A stretch of DNA of 64,000 bases from Algoriphagus taiwanensis (GCF_036245645.1 NZ_BTPE01000001.1:429704-493703); one strand, 5' to 3'. Positions 34,497 to 43,518 are shown, counted from the first letter of the stretch. Notes: generated by a model from the letters alone, not told the origin. A program made the numbers and translations.

Positions 34497-37400
34497 CTAA
34501 TAAGAATACCGGATCTGTGAACCCCGATCAGCATCCAATTCCACCTGTGCAAAGACCCCGATCTCCTGCTGCAATTCCTCGACGTGGCTGATGATGCCCA
34601 CCACCCGATTTTCATGGCGAAGGGCTTTGAGGGTTTCAAATACCACCCGAAGGGAATTCCGATCCAAGGCTCCAAAACCTTCATCCAGGAAGAAAAAGCT
34701 TTGATCGGCCTGATTGAGTGCTTTGACTTTTTCAGCCAAGGCCAAAGCCAGACAAAGGGAAGCCTGAAAGGTCTGTCCGCCCGATAGCGTTTTAAGCAGT
34801 CGCTTTTTCCCTCCGTTCAGGTAATCCACCACCCAAAAGGTATTGCTGTCGTCGATTTCCAGACTGAGGCTGTTTTTGGTCAGCTTCATAAAGCGCAGAT
34901 TGGCTGTATTGCAAAGCTCTCGGAGGTAGATCGAGCTCACGTACTTGACAAAACCTTTCCCGAAAAATAACCTTTCCAGCTCCCGAAGCCCTGTCTCCCG
35001 AGCTTCGATTTCCTGAAAAGCCTTGCCCAGCTTTTCCTTCTCCTCCAGCTTTTGGTTCATTTCTTTCAGGGATTCCTTTAGGAGAAGGAGTTGATTTTGC
35101 AGCGTTTTGGCTTGGGTTTGGAGTTGCTCCAGCTTTTCCTGCATGGCTTGGTAGGCGTCTTCAGAAAAAGTGAGCACGCCTTCTTCCGCTTCCAGTTCGG
35201 TCATGCGGGAGCGGGTGATGGCCAGTTTCTGGTCGAACTGTTGGATTTCCAGGGCAGTTTTCTCCGCATCCAGAGAGTGATGAAATAGCCGAATCAAGCC
35301 TGCCTCGTCCAAAAATCCATGTTGACCTTTCAGACTGTCAAACTCTGCGCTCAGGGAAGTGATTTTTTCCCGGTTTTCATGAATCTGCTTTTTATAATTT
35401 TCAATGTCTGACAAGTTCCTGGTTTGGGCGGTTCTCCTTTCCTGAAGGTGCTTTCTTTTTCCTTCTAGGAGTTCGGCTGCTTCTTCGATATCCCGCTCGA
35501 CTTTGGCGATGGCAGTTTGGATAACTTGGGAATCCTTCTGGAAAAAAGGCCTGCAAAAGGTTGGGTCTTTGATTTCCTCCTGCTTGGATTGGATTCGGGA
35601 GGAGATATCCTGAACTTCCATTTGTGCCAATTGCAACTGTTTCTCTGCCTTTTCCGCCACTTCACGGCCTGCATTCCAGGATTTCCGTTGGGTTTGGATT
35701 TGCTGGAGCAAGCTTTCTTTTTGAGTGTGGGTTTGAGCAAGTTGGGTGATCTGTTGAGTCAGCTCTTCCTCGTTTGTGATATTCAACTTCTTGAGCTTTT
35801 CCCAAAAATCCTTTTGCTGTGCTTCCAACTTTTGGATTTCCTTCAACTTGTCTTGCAGATTTCTCCCCAAGTTTTCCAGGTTGTTCTGCTCGACTTTTTC
35901 CTTTTGGATTAGGGCCAAAATCTTTTCCAGCTCATCCTTTTCCCGGCTGATTTGGAGTTCTTTTGCCTTGATTTGGCTTTCATCGGCTTGACTTTGGATA
36001 GGATTGGGGTGCTCATGAGCGCCGCAAAGCGGGCAAGGCTCTCCGTTAACCAGCAAGTGGGCGTGGGCATTCAGGCCCTGCTTTCTCAGGAGCTTTTCCC
36101 GCTCAGTTTCGAGAGAGAGAATGACGGACTTTTGGGTCTGAGTCCAAGATTCCAGACTTTTTTCCCCTTTTGGAATTCTTTGGTTGATTTCTTCCAAAAG
36201 GACCCTGATTTTTCCGTCTTCCTGCTCAAAATTCCCTTTGATCCGAATCAAGTCTTGAAGCCGTTCCAGATTGGATTTCGATTGACTTTGCGTGCTTTTC
36301 AGCTCAGCGAGAAGCTCAGGGTTGGAAGCAGGAAGTGCTTCGGATTGTTTTTCCAGGTTCTGAATGGAAATTTCAAGTTGGCTTAACTGGGATTTTTTGT
36401 CTTCCAGTTCGGGCTGAAGACTTTCAACTTGCTTTTGAGCGGCTTCCAATTTGCCGCTTATCTCCTGAATTTCGATGACTTTCCGCAAGTCCCGGATTTT
36501 TGCTTCCCGGGCTGGACGCTCTTCGTTTTTCCTGCGAAGCTCGACTTCTTCGGCCTCGAGTTGGGCAATTTCTTTCACGAAGCCCTCTTTGAACCGCTCG
36601 CAATCCGTCAAACTGACCTCGTATTTTTCCAGGTCTTTTTTTCGGTCCTGCAATTGATCCCAAACCGGACGGAGGTAGGTTTTGGCGGTGATAAAGTCCT
36701 TGTGCAGCTGCCGCTTTTCTTCCATTTCCGGCAGCTTTTGCTCCAAAGTGCTGAGTTGGATTTTTAGCTCTTTAAGCTGGAGAAATGCCTTTCGGCTCAG
36801 TTCTAATTTTCGGAACTCCAGATCAGCTTCGGCTAGTACTTTGGTTGCTTTTTGACTATCGGCTTCGAGTTGGGTCTTTTCATCTTTCTTTTCCTGAAGG
36901 GATTCGGGAGAGATGCCTTCCAAATTGTCCAACAGGGCCTTCAGGCGGGTTTTTTCCAGTTCAGCAGCTTTTCTGAGCTCTCCGGCTTTGGCAGAAAGAT
37001 CAAAGCGATCCAATCCAAACAGCTGCTGCATCATATCCGCCCGTTCTTTGGGGGACTGATCGATAAACTCCCGGAATTTACCCTGTGGAATGATGATCGT
37101 CTGCTTGAAATGCTCCTTGCTCATGCCAAGCACGGCATCGGCCTTGTCCTCAATGGCTTCCCAATTGCCACCCACTTGTTGATAGAAAATGTGCTCCCCG
37201 GTATCGATTTTCTCGGGGTCTTTTTTATTTCGCTTGGCAGAATAGCGGGCGAGATAGGTTTGGGCATTGTTATTTCCGGCGCGGAAAGTAAAGTTGATCA
37301 GCAGGTGATCGCTCTGCAGATTGACCATGGAAGAGCGTTCGCCCGTGGCTGCCAGTCGCTCGGTACTGCCATAGAGGGCGAGTAGAATTCCTTCTAAAAT

Positions 37401-37529
37401 GGAAGATTTGCCACTGCCCACAGCCCCGAAAATCCCAAAAAGTCCGGCAGCGGTTAGGGAGTCAAATTCCACGGTTTGTTTTTCCCGATAGGAGTAAAGG
37501 CCCTCGATTTCCAGTCGTACAGGGATCAT
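34497..37529 (-). CDS. sbcC: SbcC, ATPase subunit of the SbcCD nuclease
   Basis: Large subunit of the SbcCD exo/endonuclease, which opens hairpins and processes double-strand breaks. 1010 residues. Walker A GAVGSGKSSILEG (about 35-47), two long coiled-coil arms (about 175-480 and 520-850), zinc-hook CPLC near the centre (GEPCPLCGAHEHP), signature LSGGQTFQASLCLALALAEK and Walker B SFFFLDEGFGALD. It overlaps sbcD by four bases (ATGA), so they are one operon. Intact. Confidence 0.96.
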   Translation of the reverse strand: MIPVRLEIEGLYSYREKQTVEFDSLTAAGLFGIFGAVGSGKSSILEGILLALYGSTERLAATGERSSMVNLQSDHLLINFTFRAGNNNAQTYLARYSAKRNKKDPEKIDTGEHIFYQQVGGNWEAIEDKADAVLGMSKEHFKQTIIIPQGKFREFIDQSPKERADMMQQLFGLDRFDLSAKAGELRKAAELEKTRLKALLDNLEGISPESLQEKKDEKTQLEADSQKATKVLAEADLEFRKLELSRKAFLQLKELKIQLSTLEQKLPEMEEKRQLHKDFITAKTYLRPVWDQLQDRKKDLEKYEVSLTDCERFKEGFVKEIAQLEAEEVELRRKNEERPAREAKIRDLRKVIEIQEISGKLEAAQKQVESLQPELEDKKSQLSQLEISIQNLEKQSEALPASNPELLAELKSTQSQSKSNLERLQDLIRIKGNFEQEDGKIRVLLEEINQRIPKGEKSLESWTQTQKSVILSLETEREKLLRKQGLNAHAHLLVNGEPCPLCGAHEHPNPIQSQADESQIKAKELQISREKDELEKILALIQKEKVEQNNLENLGRNLQDKLKEIQKLEAQQKDFWEKLKKLNITNEEELTQQITQLAQTHTQKESLLQQIQTQRKSWNAGREVAEKAEKQLQLAQMEVQDISSRIQSKQEEIKDPTFCRPFFQKDSQVIQTAIAKVERDIEEAAELLEGKRKHLQERRTAQTRNLSDIENYKKQIHENREKITSLSAEFDSLKGQHGFLDEAGLIRLFHHSLDAEKTALEIQQFDQKLAITRSRMTELEAEEGVLTFSEDAYQAMQEKLEQLQTQAKTLQNQLLLLKESLKEMNQKLEEKEKLGKAFQEIEARETGLRELERLFFGKGFVKYVSSIYLRELCNTANLRFMKLTKNSLSLEIDDSNTFWVVDYLNGGKKRLLKTLSGGQTFQASLCLALALAEKVKALNQADQSFFFLDEGFGALDRNSLRVVFETLKALRHENRVVGIISHVEELQQEIGVFAQVELDADRGSQIRYSY

Positions 37530-38755
37530 GCGGGGTTGGTTTGGCTGATGATTTCTTTGAAAAGTCCAAGCAGTTGCGCGTTGGGTTCCTGCCCTTTTTC
37601 GCTTTGGTAGTAAAGCCGGAAGAGCGTCTCCATGTCTTTGCCCAAGTCATCCACATGCAATGCAAAAGATTCCTGAACGCCGGCATTTTTGAGTTGCGGG
37701 ATCAGACTGACGATGCCGTCGTGGGCTTTCATGATGGCTTTTCGGGTGGTCGCATCGATGGATTCGTCAGCTATGAAAGTGATTTCCACAAAGCAGTAGG
37801 GGTTGGATTCCAGCCAAGCGAGCGTGTCGGCTAGGTTGTCAAATTTCACCTTATAGAGCGGCCGGCCCTGCTTGAGCCCGATGGGCTGATAGCTGACTGG
37901 CTTTCCGGCTTCAGCTTCGATGATTACCACCTTTTTCTCCTGATCGGCTTCGGAAAAGGAATAGGCAAGCGGCGAACTCGAATATACCACCGGAATCGAA
38001 TCATGACCCACAGCATGGTAGCGGTGGAGGTGACCGAGGGCTGCGTATTGGATTTGGCTTGGGATATTTTGAGTGAAAAGAGCCTGTGTGCCTCCCACGT
38101 GGAGGATCGGTCGTTCGGATTCGGGTTCGGCCTCGGCCTTTTCTCCTTCCTTCATAAAAAAGAAATGTCCCACAAAGAGATTCAGCCCCTTTTCATCGCA
38201 ATACCGATCGGCCAAGTCCTGCCATTTGGATGCGAGTAGCTTTCGAAATTCTTCTTCCCGGTTTTCCTCTCCGAGGTAGGTGCGAAGGCTGACTTCGTTG
38301 GCGAAAGGGGCCAAAATCACCCGAACGGGGAACTCCACCTGAGGTAGTTTGAGCTCCACAAACCCGCTTTCAGAATTTAAGATCTCTACTCCGGAATCCA
38401 TTTTTCCACAAGGAATTACAGAATCGTATCGGCTGTAAAAGAAAATGCCTAGCTCGCGGGCCAGTGGATCGGGTGCCTCGACAAACTGGGTGCTGTCGTG
38501 ATTGCCGGAGATAGCGATGATGGGTCGGGTACCGTTTTTGGACAAGCGACGGAGTGTTTTGTAGAGCAATTCCACCGCTTCGTGGGCGGGGTTGAAGCTG
38601 TCAAAAATATCCCCGGCAAGCAGAACGAGATCAACCTTTTCCCGGTCGGCGATTTGGCAGATTTCGTCCAGGACGAGCTTTTGCTCCTCGAGTCGGGAGT
38701 ATTCCTGCAGGCGCTTGCCCAGATGCCAGTCGGCGGTGTGGAGGATTTTTAGCAT
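37526..38755 (-). CDS. sbcD: SbcD, nuclease subunit of SbcCD
   Basis: Mre11-type metallophosphatase. 409 residues. Five phosphodiesterase motifs are visible: HTADWHLGKRL (6-16), LLAGDIFDSFNP, AISGNHDSTQF, FVGHFFFMK and ALGHLHRYH, which bind two Mn2+ ions. First gene of the sbcDC operon. The intergenic region upstream carries a long hairpin and a REP-like palindrome. Confidence 0.96.
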   Translation of the reverse strand: MLKILHTADWHLGKRLQEYSRLEEQKLVLDEICQIADREKVDLVLLAGDIFDSFNPAHEAVELLYKTLRRLSKNGTRPIIAISGNHDSTQFVEAPDPLARELGIFFYSRYDSVIPCGKMDSGVEILNSESGFVELKLPQVEFPVRVILAPFANEVSLRTYLGEENREEEFRKLLASKWQDLADRYCDEKGLNLFVGHFFFMKEGEKAEAEPESERPILHVGGTQALFTQNIPSQIQYAALGHLHRYHAVGHDSIPVVYSSSPLAYSFSEADQEKKVVIIEAEAGKPVSYQPIGLKQGRPLYKVKFDNLADTLAWLESNPYCFVEITFIADESIDATTRKAIMKAHDGIVSLIPQLKNAGVQESFALHVDDLGKDMETLFRLYYQSEKGQEPNAQLLGLFKEIISQTNPA

Positions 38756-38918
38756 GCTAGTTTTCAGTTTTCAGTCGCAGTTGGCAGAATACTAGAATAA
38801 AAGTAGGTCTTTATGATCCAAATTAAGGGTTTTGTTGATTCTTCTCCCTTAGTATCACCTCGACTTGATTCGACTTAGCTCATCAACCGTCACTCGGTGT
38901 CCGTGCAGTTGGTTTTTT

Positions 38919-38967
38919 GGAGGAGGGGAGGAATATTCAGCGCAGCCGCATATTCCTCCCCTCCTCC
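38919..38967. repeat. Long perfect hairpin
   Basis: A perfect 18-bp stem: 38919-38936 (GGAGGAGGGGAGGAATAT) with 38950-38967, loop of 13 nt (38937-38949). It lies between divergent sbcD and the RlpA-like gene. No T-run follows, so it is not an ordinary terminator. Two arms that are purine-rich and pyrimidine-rich give strong structure in RNA or single-stranded DNA. Confidence 0.8.
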
Positions 38968-38988
38968 TATTAAAACTTTAAAATCCGG

Positions 38989-39010
38989 TGGCCGAGCGAA
39001 GTCGAGGCCA
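38989..39010. repeat. REP-like palindrome with GAGCGAAGTCGAG core
   Basis: TGGCC (38989-38993) and GGCCA (39006-39010) surround GAGCGAAGTCGA. The GAGCGAAGTCGA string is a common intergenic repeat in Bacteroidota as I recall. A variant string, CTCGACTTGATTCGACTT, is near 38860. Confidence 0.5.
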
Positions 39011-39139
39011 TTTTACTATCGTAAGAAAGGGTTTCCTCTAGATTCTAACTGATATCTTTTGATCAACTGACTTAAGAATAGGAACTAAGGTAGCCCTAGG
39101 CGGGAGATATGCCAAGGGAAAGGAAGGCGATGACAGGAA

Positions 39140-39703
39140 TTGGCACTTTTATTGGAAAAAGGGACGAAAACCCTAGCTTCGAAAGTGATTTTCCGACTTG
39201 CCCTGCTTATGTTCTTTGTCTCGCTTTCGATTGAAAGTTTTGGACAGGTGGACTCTTTGTTGATTCAGGAGGGAACGGCGAGCTTTTATGGGAAACGTTT
39301 TCACGGGAGGAAGACGGCTAATGGAGAAATTTTTTCCATAGATAGTTTGACCGCCGCACATAAGCGGCTTCCCATGGGGACCGTGGTCCGTGTCATCAAT
39401 CAGAAAAACGGCCTGTCTGTAGTCGTCCGGATCAATGACCGATTACCCGCGTACTCCAAGCGTCAGATTGATCTGTCTCGAGCGGCTGCAACTCGCCTGG
39501 AAATGATTCAGAATGGCTTAGCACAAGTACGCATCGAGGCGGTGGATTTGGAGCAACTGGATAAACTTGTCGAATATTATGCGGACAAGGAACATCCGGG
39601 ATTGAGAATAAGACCTTATTATCGGAGTATTGCGGCGCCAAGGAGAGAGATGGACCTAGGCTTAAAAGAAGTTAAGAAAGGATCTGTCTATTTATTTCAT
39701 TAG
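39140..39703 (+). CDS. RlpA-like double-psi beta-barrel secreted protein
   Basis: Up to 187 residues. Signal peptide region FRLALLMFFVSLSIESFGQ; then the double-psi beta-barrel: GTASFYGKRFHGRKTANGEIF, LPMGTVVRVINQKNG, VVRINDRLP and IDLSRAAATRLEM. RlpA proteins act on denuded peptidoglycan glycans or associate with the septum; the catalytic activity here is not proven. The start is uncertain: no ATG lies well placed; the TTG at 39140, TTG at 39152 or GTG at 39185 would each keep the signal peptide. The ATG at 39130 is out of frame. Confidence 0.85.
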   Translation: MALLLEKGTKTLASKVIFRLALLMFFVSLSIESFGQVDSLLIQEGTASFYGKRFHGRKTANGEIFSIDSLTAAHKRLPMGTVVRVINQKNGLSVVVRINDRLPAYSKRQIDLSRAAATRLEMIQNGLAQVRIEAVDLEQLDKLVEYYADKEHPGLRIRPYYRSIAAPRREMDLGLKEVKKGSVYLFH

Positions 39704-39724
39704 TCGGTTTTAGTTTCTTAGGGG

Positions 39725-40819
39725 ATGCGAATTTTGATTTTCTTTTTTGCCCTAGGCATTATGATATCCTGTGATTCCAAAGAGGAGGTTTCTAATCCAA
39801 AGGACTCATTACAAGTTAGCTCCCTTTCCTTCCCTGAGTTGGCCCCCTTTTCCATCCGTATCTCTCATGTCAAAGGCGATACCCTGTATTTTGTGGATGA
39901 AGCCGGAACCAGGCTGTCCAAGTTTTCTCTTTTAGATAGGCAGGTCTCGCAAGTGGAAATAGACTTGATCGGCGATTTTAGGCCGTCCAAGATGCATTAC
40001 ATTTCTGCTGACTCGATCCTGTTTTACGATGGGGCCAGGCTGTTGCTTTATCGAGCCGGTGGTACTGACCAACAAACCTTTAGCTTGCTTGAGGGATTGG
40101 CTCAGATTTCCGGAGAAGTCTACGCCGAGTTTCCCTACGAGCGCATAGCCTCGAGTTTGGTTTATCTGAAGGAGCTGAAAAGTGTGCTTTTTTACTTTGC
40201 CAAGGCCGAAAAGGAGAAGAAACGCATCTTTGCAGCCTATTCTTTGGAAAGCAAAAGCTGGACTTCTTTTCCCATCCATCATCCTTCGGAGTTTGACGGA
40301 GTGGAGTTGAACTACACCACGTTTCCTTCGGTGGCTGTAGGGCAAACTGGTTTTGCGTTTATTTACTCCATTTCCCCCGCTGTCTTGACATATAATTTAG
40401 ATTCCGGAGAACAGCGGGAAGTCCCCATTTCTTCTTTTGGAGGAAGGCAATCTGCCGAGCCTCAAACCCTGCGGGATACTTGGGATGAGGCCTATTTCCA
40501 AAATTGGGTAATGACTTCTCCTAATTATTTGAAACTTCTCTACGATCCCTACCGAAAAGTCTATTATCGCATTTCCCAAATGGCGTTGGGGAAAGAAGCA
40601 CCTGTAGGAGAGGACAATTACACCTCTCTACTCAGGAACAGGCAACTTTACCTGACTGTCCTAAATGAGAAGCTGGAAGTCTTGGGAAATTATCCCTTGG
40701 AAAAAGGAAAGTACGATCCCTCTCGTGCTTTTGTCTTTTCCAAGGGCCTTTGGATACCCTACCCGGCTGAACTTATGGAAAATGAAGGGCTGGACGGAGA
40801 CCTAATCAGCTTAGCGTAG
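39725..40819 (+). CDS. DUF4221-like propeller lipoprotein
   Basis: 364 residues. Lipobox in FFALGIMISCDSKEE (Cys at about 16). Repeated strand motifs such as VKGDTLYFVDEAGTRLSKFSL and YISADSILFYDGARLLLYR fit a beta-propeller; I place it in DUF4221 from memory with moderate confidence. It lies 21 bases after the RlpA-like gene. Such proteins are numerous in Algoriphagus-like genomes; function unknown. It is one of three such lipoproteins near the RND operon. Confidence 0.7.
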   Translation: MRILIFFFALGIMISCDSKEEVSNPKDSLQVSSLSFPELAPFSIRISHVKGDTLYFVDEAGTRLSKFSLLDRQVSQVEIDLIGDFRPSKMHYISADSILFYDGARLLLYRAGGTDQQTFSLLEGLAQISGEVYAEFPYERIASSLVYLKELKSVLFYFAKAEKEKKRIFAAYSLESKSWTSFPIHHPSEFDGVELNYTTFPSVAVGQTGFAFIYSISPAVLTYNLDSGEQREVPISSFGGRQSAEPQTLRDTWDEAYFQNWVMTSPNYLKLLYDPYRKVYYRISQMALGKEAPVGEDNYTSLLRNRQLYLTVLNEKLEVLGNYPLEKGKYDPSRAFVFSKGLWIPYPAELMENEGLDGDLISLA

Positions 40820-40927
40820 CTAGCTAGTTGATTGGAAATAAATCCGTTAGCATTACTAACTAAAAAATTTATCACTGAAAATCAACTACTTGCATAAATG
40901 TGGAAAAATATTTAAAAACTACACTTG

Positions 40928-40942
40928 TTTTTTTTTTTTTTT
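40928..40942. repeat. Run of 15 T
   Basis: Homopolymer of 15 T in the AT-rich leader upstream of the Cys-rich peptide gene, 108 bases before its ATG. It could vary in length by slippage. Confidence 0.85.
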
Positions 40943-41050
40943 CAAATGTAAACTTACCAACGAAAGATCAAGGTCGGCGCCGGAGTCTGGATTTTTTGCA
41001 GAGCTAAGGGTTGGTTCTGGAGAGTTTTTAACCAATTAATTCTTAAAAAA

Positions 41051-41251
41051 ATGAAAAAAGTTATCTTTCTATTTTCTGGCCTTCTTTTAATGACAGTTGT
41101 GGAAGCGATTTCATGTACTGCTAGTGTAAACTGTGCAGGAGGACAGACCATTTCTTGTTCTGGAAATGCAACTTGTAATTCAGGTCGTGGATGGGTTGAA
41201 TGTACATGGAGTGACGGCGGAAGGAATTTTGGAAGTTGTCCGGTTCAATAA
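41051..41251 (+). CDS. Short secreted six-cysteine peptide, NVEALA-like
   Basis: 66 residues: a signal peptide or leader (KKVIFLFSGLLLMTVVEAIS) followed by a mature part of about 45 residues with six cysteines (SC-n5-C-n7-C-n5-C-n8-C-n10-C) and many Gly and Ser. The TVVEAIS junction resembles the NVEALA motif that names a family of small Bacteroidota proteins. I recall NVEALA genes next to 6-bladed propeller lipoproteins, as here (41315-42352). The resemblance is by eye, so the family call is uncertain. The function is not known; a disulfide-stabilised secreted peptide or a modified leader-type peptide are possibilities. The surrounding DNA is very AT-rich. Too short for most gene finders, but the signal peptide and even cysteine spacing support it. 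Confidence 0.75.
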   Translation: MKKVIFLFSGLLLMTVVEAISCTASVNCAGGQTISCSGNATCNSGRGWVECTWSDGGRNFGSCPVQ

Positions 41252-41314
41252 TTTACTCGATTAATGGACTCAATTTATATGGAGTTCTCTTTTTTAAAGT
41301 TTAATTAAAGAGAT

Positions 41315-42352
41315 ATGAAAATAGTGTTTTTCTTTTTTGCAATTGTGTTTTTATTTTCTTCATGTAAAGAAATCAAAAACAAAGAAGTAACTGTTCTTGA
41401 ATTGATTCCGGAAAAAGTCATTAGTGAAATAGATAGTTTATTTTTTGTGAATGTTAATCTTGCCTCAACAAAAAAGGATGGTAATTTTATTTTAAGTCAA
41501 TATCCGTCATATATCGCTAAGGTAAATTCAAGTTTTGAAAAAGTATGGATCTACGATCAAGAAGGAGAGGGACCGATGGATTTAAGTTATCCTGAACAAT
41601 TGGTTTTGGATGGCAGGAATATTTCCATTCTGGACCATGGTAATCAAAGCCTTAAAATTTTCGGTATGGATTCTGGAACTTTTATGTCTTCATTAAGATT
41701 ACCCGAACCCGTGATGAAATTTAGATTTTCTAAATCTACTAAAGGCACATATTTCTTTTCAGTTTTAGATTTTGTTTCAAATAATTCTATAATTGAAGTT
41801 GATTCTAGTGGAAATTTAATAAGGCATTTAGGCACACTATTTCCTGAAACTGGAGTTGGTTCAAATCGACAAATGAAATATTTTCAATTAGATGAGAATG
41901 ATAATATAATTTTTGTTGGTGCAAGTTTGCCATATATAGAAATAGTTGATTATAAAGGAGGTAATCAAAAAAGATACTCTTTGGAACAATATGAACCAAT
42001 AAAAAGAGCATTGGATTCAACTGAGAACGATATCAAAACTAATAAAAGAGGAATGGGTACCAACTCTATACCTTCATATATTATAGATGCTCAATATGTC
42101 AAAGGAAGGTTGTATCTTTCTTTTACAGATAGAATTGGTCTAGATCGAAGTAAAGCTAGAAATCTGCTAGAATTTAAAATTAGTACCGATGGTTGCGAAT
42201 TATCTAGAGTATTTAAGTTTAATACAGGTACTCAAGATGATGAATTTCATCCTCAAAACTTTTTTGTTGATGAAGAAGGAGAAAAATTATTAATACAAGG
42301 GCTAATCACAAAAAATATATATGAGTTTAAAATTCCGAAAGAACCAACTTGA
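41315..42352 (+). CDS. 6-bladed beta-propeller lipoprotein, partner of the Cys-rich peptide
   Basis: 345 residues. Lipobox at FLFSSCKEIKN (Cys at about 17). Propeller strands: ILSQYPSYIAKVNSSFEKVW, YDQEGEGPMDLSYPEQLVLD, NISILDHGNQSLKIFGMD and IEVDSSGNLIRHLGT. It resembles TolB-like 6-bladed propellers of Bacteroidota; that family call is moderate. In a sample row (41881-41940) only 15 of 60 bases are G or C, against 30 of 60 in the adaptor gene row 43141-43200, so it was probably acquired. It follows the peptide gene by 63 bases and may anchor, bind or process that peptide (inference). Confidence 0.82.
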   Translation: MKIVFFFFAIVFLFSSCKEIKNKEVTVLELIPEKVISEIDSLFFVNVNLASTKKDGNFILSQYPSYIAKVNSSFEKVWIYDQEGEGPMDLSYPEQLVLDGRNISILDHGNQSLKIFGMDSGTFMSSLRLPEPVMKFRFSKSTKGTYFFSVLDFVSNNSIIEVDSSGNLIRHLGTLFPETGVGSNRQMKYFQLDENDNIIFVGASLPYIEIVDYKGGNQKRYSLEQYEPIKRALDSTENDIKTNKRGMGTNSIPSYIIDAQYVKGRLYLSFTDRIGLDRSKARNLLEFKISTDGCELSRVFKFNTGTQDDEFHPQNFFVDEEGEKLLIQGLITKNIYEFKIPKEPT

Positions 42353-42444
42353 AAAACTAGTGATAAAAAAGTTGAATTAAACGAATATTTAAAGTTGAGT
42401 TGTTATTTTCGTGCATTAGTTCGATTACTTCCAACTCGTACCAC

Positions 42445-43515
42445 ATGCGTTTTTCCTTTTATTTACTCTTTCTGTTGATTATCAGCTTATTAGGCTGTAC
42501 TGAGTCCAAGACCGAATCCCAAGAGATTCCTTCCGAGTCCTTCCGAAATGAAGTGGCTGCTACCGAAGTCCGCGTGGCCACCGCTGAGCGGAAAAGCTTT
42601 GACTACCTCATCAATGCCGCCGGCAAGCTGGAGGCACTTTCCGAAGTCAAGGCCCTCGTGGAGCGGGAAGGTTACCTCGAAAAGGTTCAGGTGCTGGAGG
42701 GACAGTTTGTCCAAAAGGGTCAAATCATCGCTACTCTCGATCGTCGGGAGGCGGAGTTTGCGCTGGAAAAGGCCAAAATCAATCTCACCAAAGCCCAATC
42801 GGAACTGGAAGTGCTCAAGGCTCAGTTTCAGCTTGCGCTTGAGTCCAAAGATCCTCAGGTGGTCCAAACCGTGGAGGAGCGGATTCGGGTGAACTCCGGA
42901 CTTTCCCTTGCCGAAGTAGAGCTTAAAGAAGCCGAGCTTAATCTAGCCCGCTGCGAGGTGCGTGCACCTGTTTCAGGCAAAATCGCCAATATCAAATTCA
43001 AGGAAGGCAGCTTGGTGACCAAGAATGCGGAGTTTGCCGAGATCCTCTCCACTGATCAGCTTTTGCTTCGGGTCAAGGTGCTGGAGTCGGACGTTCCCTT
43101 GATTTCTTCCAGTCAAAAAGCCGAGATCTATCCCATCTCCGATCCTCAAAATGCGCTCGATGGGCGTGTCATTGCTGTCAATCCCAAAGTGGACGAAAAC
43201 GGACTCGTTCAGGTGACGCTGAGCCTAAACTCCTCCAAGAATCTCCTTCCCGGCATGAATGCCCGGGCCATCATCCGCGCTCCCCAAAGCAACAGCCTGG
43301 TCGTGCCCAAGGATGCCGTGGTCTATCGCTCCGGTAGACCGGTAGTCTTCACCGTAGAGGGGGGCAAGGAGTCCAAATGGAACTACGTGGAAGTAGGCCG
43401 GGACAATGGACGCGAGATCGAAGTGCTGGACGGAATCCCCGAGAACAGTACCGTCATTACCTCCAATAACCTGCAACTAGCCCATCAGGCCCCTGTCCAA
43501 ATCGTAACCGAGTAA
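42445..43515 (+). CDS. RND efflux periplasmic adaptor (HlyD/MFP family), lipoprotein
   Basis: Links the inner-membrane permease to an outer-membrane channel. 356 residues. Lipobox at LLIISLLGC, Cys18. Lipoyl-type beta domain (ALVEREGYLEKVQVLEGQFVQKGQIIATLD), coiled-coil hairpin (EFALEKAKINLTKAQSELEV-type) and the return lipoyl half (CEVRAPVSGKIANIKFKEGSLVT), then the barrel. The ATG at 42445 is preferred to the TTG at 42400, because it puts the signal peptide first. Three bases before the permease gene, so it heads the operon. Confidence 0.93.
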   Translation: MRFSFYLLFLLIISLLGCTESKTESQEIPSESFRNEVAATEVRVATAERKSFDYLINAAGKLEALSEVKALVEREGYLEKVQVLEGQFVQKGQIIATLDRREAEFALEKAKINLTKAQSELEVLKAQFQLALESKDPQVVQTVEERIRVNSGLSLAEVELKEAELNLARCEVRAPVSGKIANIKFKEGSLVTKNAEFAEILSTDQLLLRVKVLESDVPLISSSQKAEIYPISDPQNALDGRVIAVNPKVDENGLVQVTLSLNSSKNLLPGMNARAIIRAPQSNSLVVPKDAVVYRSGRPVVFTVEGGKESKWNYVEVGRDNGREIEVLDGIPENSTVITSNNLQLAHQAPVQIVTE

Positions 43516-43518
43516 GCT

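Larger units (their letters stand above)
38756..39139. other. Divergent intergenic region between sbcD and rlpA-like gene
   Basis: 384 bases without a credible gene. It holds the long hairpin (38919-38967) and the REP-like palindrome (38989-39010), and must hold the sbcD and rlpA-like promoters, though I see no good promoter match. Confidence 0.6.

Noticed and set aside
39130..39132. ATG as start of the RlpA-like protein
   Set aside because: Out of frame with the double-psi barrel; the gene must start at a TTG or GTG downstream or carry an unusual start.
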